This document shows, piece after piece, positions 29,501 to 41,500 of a DNA stretch of 64,000 nt. The first letter of the stretch is position 1, and the number at the start of each line of letters is the position of its first letter. The DNA is taken from contig JAAOOA010000145.1 of assembly GCA_012861695.1 (NCBI GenBank), forward strand, positions 1-64,000. The letters are read 5' to 3'. This stretch comes from Trematomus loennbergii. Its lineage: Eukaryota; Chordata; Actinopteri; Perciformes; Nototheniidae. The position numbers and the translations under genes were made by a program. Below the pieces are notes generated by a model, which did no database searches, had not been told where the DNA came from, and worked only from the letters and a program-made list of their open reading frames with translations.

Positions 29501-32500
29501 ATGGTTACACAAGACACAACATCGTTATGACATCATAAAGTGGACAAAATCTGATCAGCTCATTTTCAGACAGGTTTTTATAGAAATGGATCAGGACAAA
29601 AAGAGAGAGAATCTATAGGTCCCCTTTAAGGTGACATCTTGTAACAAACTTTCCATGTTATTCCTCATTAAAGCAACTTTTGTGGTTTTTAAGTATACAT
29701 TGTGTGATGTAGTAATGACTATTAGCGTCTGTAAACACAAGAGACGTTCAGAGATGGAAACTGAGGATCTTTTCTGTCAGTTCAGAGAAAAAGCAGATGA
29801 CTCAGATGTAACCAACGGGTGCAGGGTGAGAACAGAGAGGCAAGGAGATCCTCTCTGATAATTCTCGTGCTGGTGTTCATCTAGCGACATACTAGCCCTG
29901 ACGCAGCCATGTGGGGACTGAACAGGCGAGAATGAGTCGCAGGAAGTTAGTTACAGGAGTAGGTTCAGAAAGAAATTCATTCCTTTGTGAGTTCCCTGAC
30001 ACACAGGGACACATTTATGTATAAAGACATCAAAAAGTGCCTTTTGCATATAGGTGACCTTTAATAATACACAACAAACAGGTTTTATCCGACTGACCTG
30101 TCAGCGATTCTGCCACCAGGTCGATGCAGTTCTCCTGCACCTTCTCGTGTCTGTTCTTCAGGATGGGAGTCAGACGAGGAAGCAGGTCTTTGATTGGTGG
30201 AGTCATCTTGTGCATTCCTGCAATGAGGAGGCATTACTTGGCAGCTATCCAGGTGTTTACTTCTAAACCCTGGCATTTGATAGAGAGCTTAACAGATCTT
30301 CACGTTAAGGGGTTCCTTAGGTTTAATCAAAGTCAGATTTAAAGATTTTCTTTATATCGTGGAATGAAATGTACCACCTTCACAATGGCAAAAATGTAAG
30401 AAAATATCAATTACTTAAGGCGAGACACTACAGGTGAATAGGGTAATTTTTTAACTTAAAGATATCAGCTAGAAATGTCTCCAGTTAATTACTTATTAAG
30501 ACAATTGTTTTTTGTATTACATGTTTAAATATGCAAATGAGCCATCACCTCATTAAATATGCGCATATTTTAATACATTTCAGGAACACAAACCTGAACT
30601 TGGATAAAGCCAGGTTCACAATTCTTGTTTCATTTTGTAGTCATATTAGAATCTAAAGTTTTTACAGAAGGGATTTTGGATATCTCTTTGTATCACTCCA
30701 CAAATCAGAAAAACAGCCCTAAAATATCAATTTCCGCCATGTTTTTAGGTATAAAATGTTATATAATTCAGGCTATGGATGATATAGGAACACACCCTTC
30801 TGTAAAAGCCTTCAGAATATTGATAGGAATATAACTGGAAGGTTTGGTGTATGTACGTGCTACTGAAGTGGACATTCCTCACGCATTTTGAGAAAACGAC
30901 CTTTAAAAGTCTTCTATTATGCTATTTTTAGGCATATATTACAGGTCTCAGATATATAAAAAAACATGTCTATGAAGTGTTTTGCTCCAAATACAAAACA
31001 GATCACCCATTCTAGCCTCATACTCCTCTATTTCAGCCCTGTTACTAAAGTGCTGATTCTGGGTATAAAGCTTTAACCGGCAGATACTCAGCTAAATGCT
31101 GCCGTGATTAAACGCCACATCATGTTCAAAACCACATCAAGGATTATTTCTGAAACAGTATGGAGCTCAAATGCTTTTTTTCTCTCTCCGGTTTAACACA
31201 AGGCGAGTTCCTTTTTTTATATCCTGCCAAAGACCATATTACGTCCAAAACACGTCGCGCATTGTTTCTGATAGCAACGTTTCTGATAGGGCCGTGGGTG
31301 TAAAGCCCGCCCACATTTCAGATATTACGTCATATCGGACGCAAATCTGCATGAGCTCCGTTGTAGCCCGTTTTTAGAGATTTGGGTACAGAGTAAAAGA
31401 GTTTTATTTTCGGACACTTTGCGAGTTCCCTGACACACCGGGACAATGTATAAAAGACATTAAAAAGTGCATTTTGCATGATAGGTCCCCTTTAAAAGGT
31501 GACATTTTTGTAACAAACTGTCCATGTTATTCCTCATTAAAGCAACTTGTTGGTTTTTAAGTATACATTGTGTGATGTAGTAATGAGTATTAGTGTCTGT
31601 AAACACAAGAGACGTTCAGAGAAGGAAACTGAGGATCTTTGCTATCAGTTCAGAGAAAAAGCAGATGACTCAGATGTAACCAACGGGTGCAGGGTGAGAA
31701 CAGAGAGGCAAGGAGATCCTCTCTGATAATTCTCGTGCTGGTGTTCATCTAGCGACATACTAGCCCTGACGCAGCCATGTGGGGACTGAACAGGCGAGAA
31801 TGAGTCGCAGGAAGTTAGTTACAGGAGTAGGTAAAGAAAGAAATTCATTCCTTTGTGAGTTCCCGACACACGGGACACATGTTTAAAAGACATCAAAAAG
31901 GGCATTTTGCATGATAGGTCCTTTAAGGTGACTTTTGTAACAAACCTTCCATGTTATTCCTCATTAAAGCAACTTTTGTAGTTTATAAGTATACATTGTG
32001 TGATGTAGTAATGACTGTTAGTGTCTGTAAAGATCTAGATTACTGGTGTTTTTTCCTTTATCCGTTAATGGTTGCTTTATTTGAGTTTTTAAGCAGATTT
32101 AATATTTAGAAATGTGTGAATTGTCCCTTTTTATAATGTGTTGTATGAAGAAAATATTTAATTTTTACATGTTCTAGATTCACATTTGTGTATTCACGCA
32201 AAACCCAATTAAAAAGCAGTGATTGTTGATATTGTGAGGAACTTACCGATAACGTTAACAATGGCCTTCAGAGCTCCCAGGATGCTACCCAGCACTTCGG
32301 GGTATTCTTCTCCCAGATACTCGTACAGCACAACTCCCAAATGACCCATCAGCTTCTCCTGCAGGGACAGAGAAACAGAGCATGCATTAGTTTCTAAAAT
32401 AACTTTAAGGTCCCCTATTATAATGTTTTCATCAATAATCACAGGTCTCAGATATATACAGAGCCTGTCTCTGATTGGCTGAAACACCAAACAGATCCTT

Positions 32501-35500
32501 GCAGCATCCCATAATCCCTCTGTTTCAGCCCTGTTTCAAAGTGCTGATTCTCTGTCTGTTACTTTAGATGAAAATAAGGAGCCCCTCCCCACGCCCCTCT
32601 GAGAGAGATTTGGTTACAAAGAACTCAATGGTGCTCTAGGAGGAGATTCAGGTGATAAGGTGGGGGGGGGGGTTACCTTGGTTGCTGATTGGCTAATGGT
32701 TACACAAGACAAAACATCGTTATGACATCATAAAGTGGCCAAAATCTGATCAGCTCATTTTCAGACAGGTTTTTATAAAATGGATCAGGACAAAAAGAGA
32801 GAGAATCTTTGAGAGTCTCTTTCCACAGAGGGGACACATGTTGATGTAGAAGAGACATGAAGAAGAGGGGACACATGTTGATGTAGAAGAGACATGAAGA
32901 AGAGGGGACACATGTTGATGTAGAAGAGACATGAAGAAGAGGGGACACATGTTGATGTAGAAGAGACATGAAGAAGAGGGGACACATGTTGATAGAAGAG
33001 ACATGAAGAAGAGGGGACACATGTGATGAGAAGAGACATGAAGAAGAGGGGACACATGTTGATGTAGAAGAGACATGAAGAAGAGGGGACACATGTTGAT
33101 GTAGAAGAGACATGAAGAAGAGACATGAGACACATGTTGATGTAGAAGAGACATGAAGAAGAGGGGACACATGATGTAGAAGAGACATGAAGAAGAGGGG
33201 ACACATGTTGATGTAGAAGAGACATGAAGAAGAGGGGACACATGTTGATGTAGAAGAGACATGAAGAAGAGGGACACGTGTTGATGTAGAAGAGACATGA
33301 AGAAGAGGGGACACATGTTGATGTAGAAGAGACATGAAGAAGAGGGGACACATGTTGATGTAGAAGAGACATGAAGAAGAGGGGACACATGTTGATGTAG
33401 AAGAGACATGAAGAAGAGGGGACACATGTTGATGTAGAAGAGACATGAAGAAGAGGGACACATGTTGATGTAGAAGAGACATGAAGAAGAGGGGACACAT
33501 GTTGATGTAGAAGAGACATGAGGAAGTGGATTTTGCATAATAGGTGAGCTTTAAAATGTTGTCTCTCAGATCTGTGTCATAGCGTACCTCCTGGCAGGTC
33601 TTCATGACGACAGCTGTGCGTGAGATCAGATCTGCAGCCTGCTGACGGACTTTAGCCGACTTGTTGTTGAGACGCCACAGCACCGTACCGCAGATCTGAG
33701 GCAGGTACGGCTTCACTCGCTTCCCGAGGGCGTTCACCACCGTGCCGAAACCGTTCAGCATCACAGAGTCCTGGAGGAACACCAGAAGGGATGGAGTTAA
33801 TAAAAACATTCTGGAAAGATAAGACCCTGACACACTGAGCTGATTATTGGACTGCGGTTAAGTTGGGAGACGTCAATTAGCGTCTGTTTGCCATGTTTTT
33901 GATCATTGGCACTTATTCATGATTGAAAGGTTTTATTGTCATATGTATATACGGCACTTACTACATTCTTCGCCAACTTATGGATTGTTTATCTAGTAAT
34001 CATTGGAAAAATGACCAATATATCTTTCTGCAGCTCCACTTCTTTGACTTTGCAAGCTGTTGTAAGTGTTTACTTTTCTAAACCCTGAAATCTGAATCGG
34101 AGCTAGACAGGTCTTCACTTTGAGGGGTTCCTTAGCTTGTATCAAAGATGTTTCTGACGCATCATGGCTCTCACCTCGGTGGTCTGTTCCTGGAAGGCGT
34201 ACAGGATGCCGTCGATCAGCTGCTCCTCCAGCTTGTGGTCGATGTCGGCGGCCCCCAGGTTGCCATGATCTTCTCGATGGTCTCCATCACCATCTTCCTG
34301 TACTGCTCCGCCTCGTCTTTCAGGTCATCAACGATGCGCGAAATGATCTCCGCTGCTCCCACTTTGTTGGCCAGCTCCACTGTGGTGTCCACCAACTGTG
34401 CAGAAGGAGAACGACGGTTAAAAAAAACGTCATGCGAGTTTCAGAAGTTCCCAAAAACGGCAATAATATATCATACATCTTGACAAGACCACACCCTTTT
34501 ACAATTTTCATTTTAAAGTATATTGCGTTAACTTCACTTGGTTCAGACGCATTACTACACCATGATGCTGGGGAATGGAATGTGTCCTTTCACTATAAGT
34601 TTTTAGAAATGTTCGTGTGTTGAAAATGTTCGTGTGTTCATGTGTGTTGAAATGTTCGTGTGTCATGTGTGTTGAAAATGTCGTGTGTTAAAAATGTTCG
34701 TGTGTTCATGTGTGTTGAAAATGTTCGTGTGTTCATGTGTGTTGAAAATGTTCGTGTGTTCATGTGTGTTGAAAATGTTCGTGTGTTCATGTGTGTTAAC
34801 ATTTTCGTGTGTTCATGTGTGTTGAAAATGTTCGTGTGTGTTCATGTGTGTTGAAAATGTTCGTGTGTTAAAAATGTTCATGTGTGTTGAAAATGTTCGT
34901 GTGTTCATGTGTGTTGAAAATGTTCGTGTGTTAAAAATGTTCGTGTGTTCAAATGTTCGTGTGTTCATGTGTGTTGAAAATGTTCGTGTGTTAAAAATGT
35001 TCGTGTGTTCATGTGTGTTGAAAATGTTCGTGTGTTAAAAATGTTCGTGTGTTCATGTGTGTTGAAAATGTTCGTGTGTTCATGTGTGTTGAAAATGTTC
35101 GTGTGTTCATGTGTGTTGAAAATGTTCGTGTGTTCATGTGTGTTGAAAATGTTCGTGTGTTCATGTGTGTTGAAATGTTCGTGTGTTCATGTGTGTTGAA
35201 AATGTTCGTGTGTTCATGTGTGTTGAAAATGTTCGTGTGTTCATGTGTGTTGAAAATGTTCGTGTGTTCATGTGTTGAAAATGTTCGTGTGTTAAAAATG
35301 TTCGTGTGTGTTAAAATGTTCGTGTGTTCATGTGTGTTAAAAATGTTCGTGTGTGTAAAAATGTTCGTGTGTGTTAAAAATGTTCGTGTGTTCATGTGTG
35401 TTAAAAATGTTCGTGTGTTCATGTGTGTTGAAAATGTTCGTGTGTGTTAAAAATGTTCGTGTGTGTTGAAAATGTTCGTGTGTTCATGTGTGTTGAAAAT

Positions 35501-38500
35501 GTGTGTGTGTTAAAAATGTTCGTGTGTGTTAAAAATGTTCGTGTGTTCATGTGTGTAAAAATGTTCGTGTGTTCATGTGTGTTGAAAATCTTCGTGTGTT
35601 CATGTGTGTTGAAAATCTTCGTGTGTTCATGTGTTGAAAATCTTCGTGTGTTCATGTGTGTTGAAAATCTTCGTGTGTTCGTGTGTGTTGAAAATCTTCG
35701 TGTGTTCGTGTGTGTTGAAAATCTTCGTGTGTTCGTGTGTGTTGAAAATCTTCGTGTGTTCGTGTGTGTTGAAAATGTTCGTGTGTTCATGTGTGTTGAA
35801 AATGTTCGTGTGTTCATGTGTGTTGAAAATGTTCGTGTGTTCATGTGTGTTGAAAATGTTTGTGTGTTCATGTGTGTTGAAAATGTTCGTGTGTTAAAAA
35901 TGTTCGTGTGTTCATGTGTGTTGAAAATGTTCGTGTGTGTTAAAAATGTTCGTGTGTGTTAAAAATGTTCGTGTGTTCATGTGTGTTAAAAATGTTCGTG
36001 TGTTCATGTGTTGAAAATCTTCGTGTGTTCATGTGTGTTGAAAATCTTCGTGTGTTCGTGTGTGTTGAAAATCTTCGTGTGTTCGTGTGTGTTGAAAATC
36101 TTCGTGTGTTCATGTGTGTTGAAAATGTTCGTGTGTTCATGTGTGTTGAAAATGTTCGTGTGTTCATGTGTGTTGAAAATGTTCGTGTGTTAAAAATGTT
36201 CGTGTGTTCATGTGTGTTGAAAATGTTCGTGTGTGTGTTAAAAATGTTCGTGTGTGTTAAAAATGTTCGTGTGTTCATGTGTGTTAAAAATGTTCGTGTG
36301 TTCATGTGTGTTGAAAATCTTCGTGTGTTCATGTGTGTTGAAAATCTTCGTGTGTTCGTGTGTGTTGAAAATCTTCGGTGTTCGTGTGTGTTGAAAATCT
36401 TCGTGTGTTCGTGTGTGTTGAAAATCTTCGTGTGTTCGTGTGTGTTGAAAATCTTCGTGTGTTCGTGTGTGTGAAAATCTTCGTGTGTTCATGTGTGTTG
36501 AAAATGTTCGTGTGTTCATGTGTGTTGAAAATGTTCGTGTGTTCATGTGTGTTGAAAATGTTTGTGTGTTCATGTGTGTTGAAAATGTTCGTGTGTTAAA
36601 AATGTTCGTGTGTTCATGTGTGTTGAAAATGTTCGTGCGTTCATGTGTGTTGAAAATGTTCGTGCGTTCATGTGTGTTGAAAATGTTCGTGCGTTCATGT
36701 GTGTTGAAAATGTTCGTGTGTCATGTGTGTTGAAAATGTTCGTGTGTTGAAAATGTTCGTGTGTTAAAAATGTTCGTGTGTTCATGTGTTGAAAATGTTC
36801 GTGTGTTCACGTGTGTTGAAAATGTTCGTGTGTTCACGTGTGTTGAAAATGTTCGTGTGTTCATGTGTGTTGAAAATGTTCGTGTGTTCATGTGTGTTAA
36901 AAATGTTCGTGTGTTCATGCGTGTTGAAAATGTTCGTGGTTCGTGTGTTGAAAATGTTTGTGTGTTCATGTGTGTTGAAAATGTTTGTGTGTTCGTGCGT
37001 GTTGAAAATGTTCGTGTGTTCGTGTGTTAAAAATGTTTGTGTGTTCGTGCGTGTTGAAAATGTTCGTGTGTTCATGTGTGTTAAAAATGTTCGTGTGTTC
37101 ATGTGTGTTGAAAATGTTCGTGTGTTCATGTGTGTTAAAAATGTTCGTGTGTTCATGTGTGTTGAAAATGTTCGTGTGTTCATGTGTGTTGAAAATGTTC
37201 GTGTGTTCATGTGTGTTGAAAATGTTCGTGTGTTCATGTGTGTTAAAATGTTTGTGTGTTCGTGTGTTAAAAATGTTCGTGTGTTCATGTGTGTTGAAAA
37301 TGTTCGTGTATGATTCAAAACCTATATAGTGTTAGACTTTTCAGTCTGGGGGTCACTACACGATTGACATGCTTGAAGCAGGTAGTGTTCCCATTAGTTT
37401 GTTGAGCAGCAAAATAATAATGAATCAACTATATCTGTGTTTTATTGATCTCTCTCCGTGTTATCCTTTCATGTTGTGAGCACCGTATTGCCCTAACACA
37501 TTGGTATACATTTATGTCGACAAGCGTGCGTTGAGACTGTACTAATGTGTCATAAAAATGGCAGTGATTAATATAAATCAAAGCGATAAATACAATTCGA
37601 TAAGTGGAATATCTGATTGTAACCAACGGGTGCAGGTTGAGAACAGACGAGAACTGAACGTCACGTCTGATAGCTCTCGTGTTGGAGTTTAATCTAGCGA
37701 ACGACTAGCCCTGATCTGACCATGGAAAGGTTGAACAGGCGAGAATAGTTCGCAGCTTACATTTTTATCTTTTGATTACACGGGCTGACATATTGTAAAA
37801 CAAGCAGTCATGTTGGTGAGGGAGATGCAAAATCTGCTTATTTAAGGTATCTTGGATTCCTTGAAAAGACTGAAAACATCTCAGCCTACACAGTCTTCTG
37901 GTACGGACATATTTTGTAGTTGAAGATGATTTTCTGTGTGTTGACTAACCTGTCTGTAGTTGCGTCTGTCCAGAGCCATCCTGTGCTGCCAGAAGTGTTT
38001 GAAGAAGGGCGGTAGGATCTCAGTCTTAATGTAGTTTGCTTCCACACCATCAGTGCCACAACACTGCTTCACCACCTATCATGAGACAAAAACACAAGAG
38101 ACGTTCAGAGAAGGAAACTGAGGATCTTTTCTGTCAGTTCAGAGAAAAAGCAGATGACTCAGATGTAACCAACGGGTGCAGGGTGAGAACAGAGAGGCAA
38201 GGAGATCCTCTCTGATAATTCTCGTGCTGGTGTTCATCTAGCGACATACTAGCCCTGACGCAGCCATGTGGGGACTGAACAGGCGAGAATGAGTCGCAGG
38301 AAGTTAGTTACAGGAGTAGGTAAAGAAAGTAATTGATCTCTTACCTTGAGTACAATCTTCTTCATCTCCTCGTCAGGGGACTGGAACTCTCTGATGAGGA
38401 TCAGCATCACCTCTCTGGTGTAGTAGTTGGCGTACTCGGCGTCCATCAGTGGGATCAGGTAACCGATAGCTTTGAGGAACGCAGCCAGACCCTGGTGGCA

Positions 38501-41500
38501 AGGAGGGGGAGATAAACTGTGAATAAAAGCGTGTCTTTTGGACCTAAATATATGATGAACAGGGTTCCTACAGCTTTTCCAAAGTCAACTCAAGCTCTTA
38601 GTTTGAACCCATATAGAGTGCCACAGTGACGCGTCCTAAAACCCGGAAGTAAGTTAGCATTTGACCACTTCCGGCTCCCTCGACAAAAAGCAATGGGATC
38701 TCTCCATAGGATTTGGAAAATAGCTGGAAATAAGGTCTGTGGTTGAGACACATTGAAGAGACGGATCACGTTTTGTTCTACGACATTAAATCCATCAGCA
38801 GTGACCCCACTGGTGATTTCTGAAGAGTTCACGTGTCTGAAAAACGATGGTTGTTACCAAGTGGCTGAATAGGACTACAGAAGTTGTCGAGGCCGTTTTA
38901 CGTCATTACACCGAACACGTAAACACTCCTCTAAGTTAGTTTGCCCTGTTCTGCTTGAAAGCAAGTACCTGCCTCCTGCAAACCGTCCTGACGTCAGGAC
39001 AGTGTTCAAATCTGGATCAGTTTTTATCAGATCCGTTGCAGCCCCTTTTTTAGAGATTTGGGTATGGAGGAAAATAGAGAGGGTTGTGTTTTCTGACACT
39101 TGGTGAGTTCCCTGGAACACATATTCATGTAGAAAAGACGTACAAAAGTGCATTTTGCATGATAGGTCCCCTTTAAGTTGACGTGACGTTGAAGCAGCGA
39201 CCCTGCTGTAGTTAGTTTATAGCATAACGTTAGCATTTTGCTTCTGGCGATTAGATTTATGATTAGAAAATTATAAAAGTAGGGTAGACATGTGGAGATT
39301 ATCCTGCTGAACAAAACGTGATCCGTCTCTTAAATGTGTTTCAACCACAGACCTTATTTCCAGCTATTTTCCAAAATCCTATGGAGAAATTGCATTGCGT
39401 TTTTGTCGAAGGAACCGGAAAGAGTTTACTTCCGGTTTTAGGACGCGTCACTGGGCTCTATGCAAACTGCAGCAACATGCAGGCTTAGTGTTCAGGGTGG
39501 ATTTAAAAATAATAAAAATGTTTGTTATTTCTTCTCACCTTTCCTCTTGGGAGAAATAAACTGTGAATAAATACACTTTCAAAGCTTTTGCAAAAGTGTA
39601 ATGATTTAGTTATTTAAAATGATATACAGAGCATAAAATAAACGGACTATTGCAGTTTTCATCACATGAGATGTAACTTGTGTTTCTATGACAGCACTCG
39701 ACTCAAGTGTGACGGTAGAATAGAAAAACTTTGTGTTGAAAATGTTATTGTGAATCACAAGTTGGAACTATTTGTGTCACGATGAAAGTGGACTGATTTC
39801 GTAAAACCTCATAGGCCAGATTTTATTTTTTACAAACGTATGATTTTACTGTGAAGTCCTGATCATTCCCTAATGTTCGTACTTTTTACCATTTTAAGTT
39901 ATCTTTGTGTAAAAAAAGGCATTTCGGACAGACCAACTTAAGATGTACAATTACTACGTCTTGAAAACACTCCGATTCCACAATTTATATTTGACAGCAA
40001 ACAATTAATTTAAATTTCGATTTTTCTTCTCACCTTTCCTCTGTGCTGTCTGATACCCTTCCAGAGGGGCTTGAGGACCGAGTCAAAGGACTCGATACCG
40101 TACGGTGTGGCGGCTTCAGCGAGGGCAGCGATAGCCAGAGCGCTGATGGTCCTGACCTTCTGCTGCTCGTCCACAAGACCTGCAGAATCACAGATAAAAC
40201 CCAAAAGTCAGAGCGTGAACACAACTTATTCCAGACATTATGACAGTGTTTGTTGCTCTGTAAGAAATCAGCAGGTTTTGTAAAGGTTTTTGAAGACCCC
40301 GCGGGAACCCTGTAAATAAGATAAAGGGCTTCAAAAAGTCTCTATTTGATAATAAATAAAAGTGCAAGTCTAAAAAGACCCGCAAACCCATTTATGTGCA
40401 AACCATGACTCACCGTGTTCGATAATCTCCACCAAACTGCGGAGGTGGGGCAAGATGGCGCAGCCCATGAGGATGGCGATCTGCTGCACGATCTTGATGC
40501 CCGTGTGTCTCGCCTGCCACGACTTCTTGCTTTTACACACAGCTTTGAGGAAAGGCAGGAGGGAGGGGATACCGAGAGCAGACGCCACCACGGCGAAGGC
40601 TCGGGCTGTCGTGTTTCTCACGTACTCGTCCATGTTGTCGATATCGGGTCTCATCGTGGAAATCATCGTAGCCAGACCGGCAGCCTGAGAGAGACGGGAA
40701 GGAGATGAGTGTTAAATATCTCCAGATATTAGTGATCAGATGTAGTCAGAGACACGCAGCACAAAAAAAACTGCTTTCTAAATTGAATGATTTTTACATT
40801 AAGATATGACTTTATTTATCCCAAAGGAAATTGTTGGGCCAGAGTTGCAAAAATACAATTAACACAGCAGCATAATAGTAAAACTGTACACTAAAAGTGC
40901 AGTACAAAGATCAATTACATATCTACAGGAAACACACTGGATTATTATTTCAGCCAGAGATGATATCCAAATAATGTTTACTTATTTTGATCAAACTGTA
41001 TCAGAATCCCTTTGTTCGTCCTACAGAGGTGGAAATTACATTGTTACAGCAAACTATAGATACAGGCAAAAACTAACACCACCATTAGGTGAAAGGCATG
41101 CAAATAGGGATGGTACCGAGCCCCGGTATTAAACGGGCCCCGGGGCTGAATTATTAAAGACCGTGGTACAGTTAAGCTCCGACGTTATCGGTCTTTTTAT
41201 CGGTACTGGAGACATGTAAAAATATATGTCATATGTATTATGCTACATAAACATTATATCGCAGTCTTAGTGTCGCCAACTCCGTTTCTAATACGCAAAA
41301 AGACTGCGAAATGCGTCTGATTTATTTTTGATCTCTCTCCCCCGCCTGCTTGCTAGGGGGCGGGGCAGTTTACACACACGCAGCTGCTACATGCAGCAAC
41401 ACACACACGCGGCTGCTACATGCAACACACACACACGGCTGCTACATGCAACACACACACGCAGCTGCTACATGCAGCAACACACACACGGAGGAGATGG

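Larger units (their letters stand above)
29173..30097 (-). other. sf3b1: sf3b1 intron 20: MITE plus snoRNA cassette
   Basis: Intron holding MITE family 1 (29206-29629) followed by a duplicated snoRNA-bearing segment (29633-30064) also found in intron 19. Confidence 0.8.

Noticed and set aside
29806..29960. Plus-strand reading of the intronic structured units, or a tRNA-like/SINE origin
   Set aside because: On plus there is no ANANNA hinge or terminal ACA and one stem has an A-C clash. No Pol III A/B boxes or poly-T end are apparent, and the copies are confined to sf3b1 introns one by one.
32785..33519. [18 protein letters not shown] repeat proteins, also at 4826-5544
   Set aside because: Products of the 37-bp minisatellite in a MITE; the 377-codon frame just extends real exon 18 into its intron.
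34660..37329. Cysteine/valine-rich and threonine/histidine-rich repeat proteins
   Set aside because: Nine-residue-periodic readings of the 27-bp array, overlapping in many frames and on both strands.
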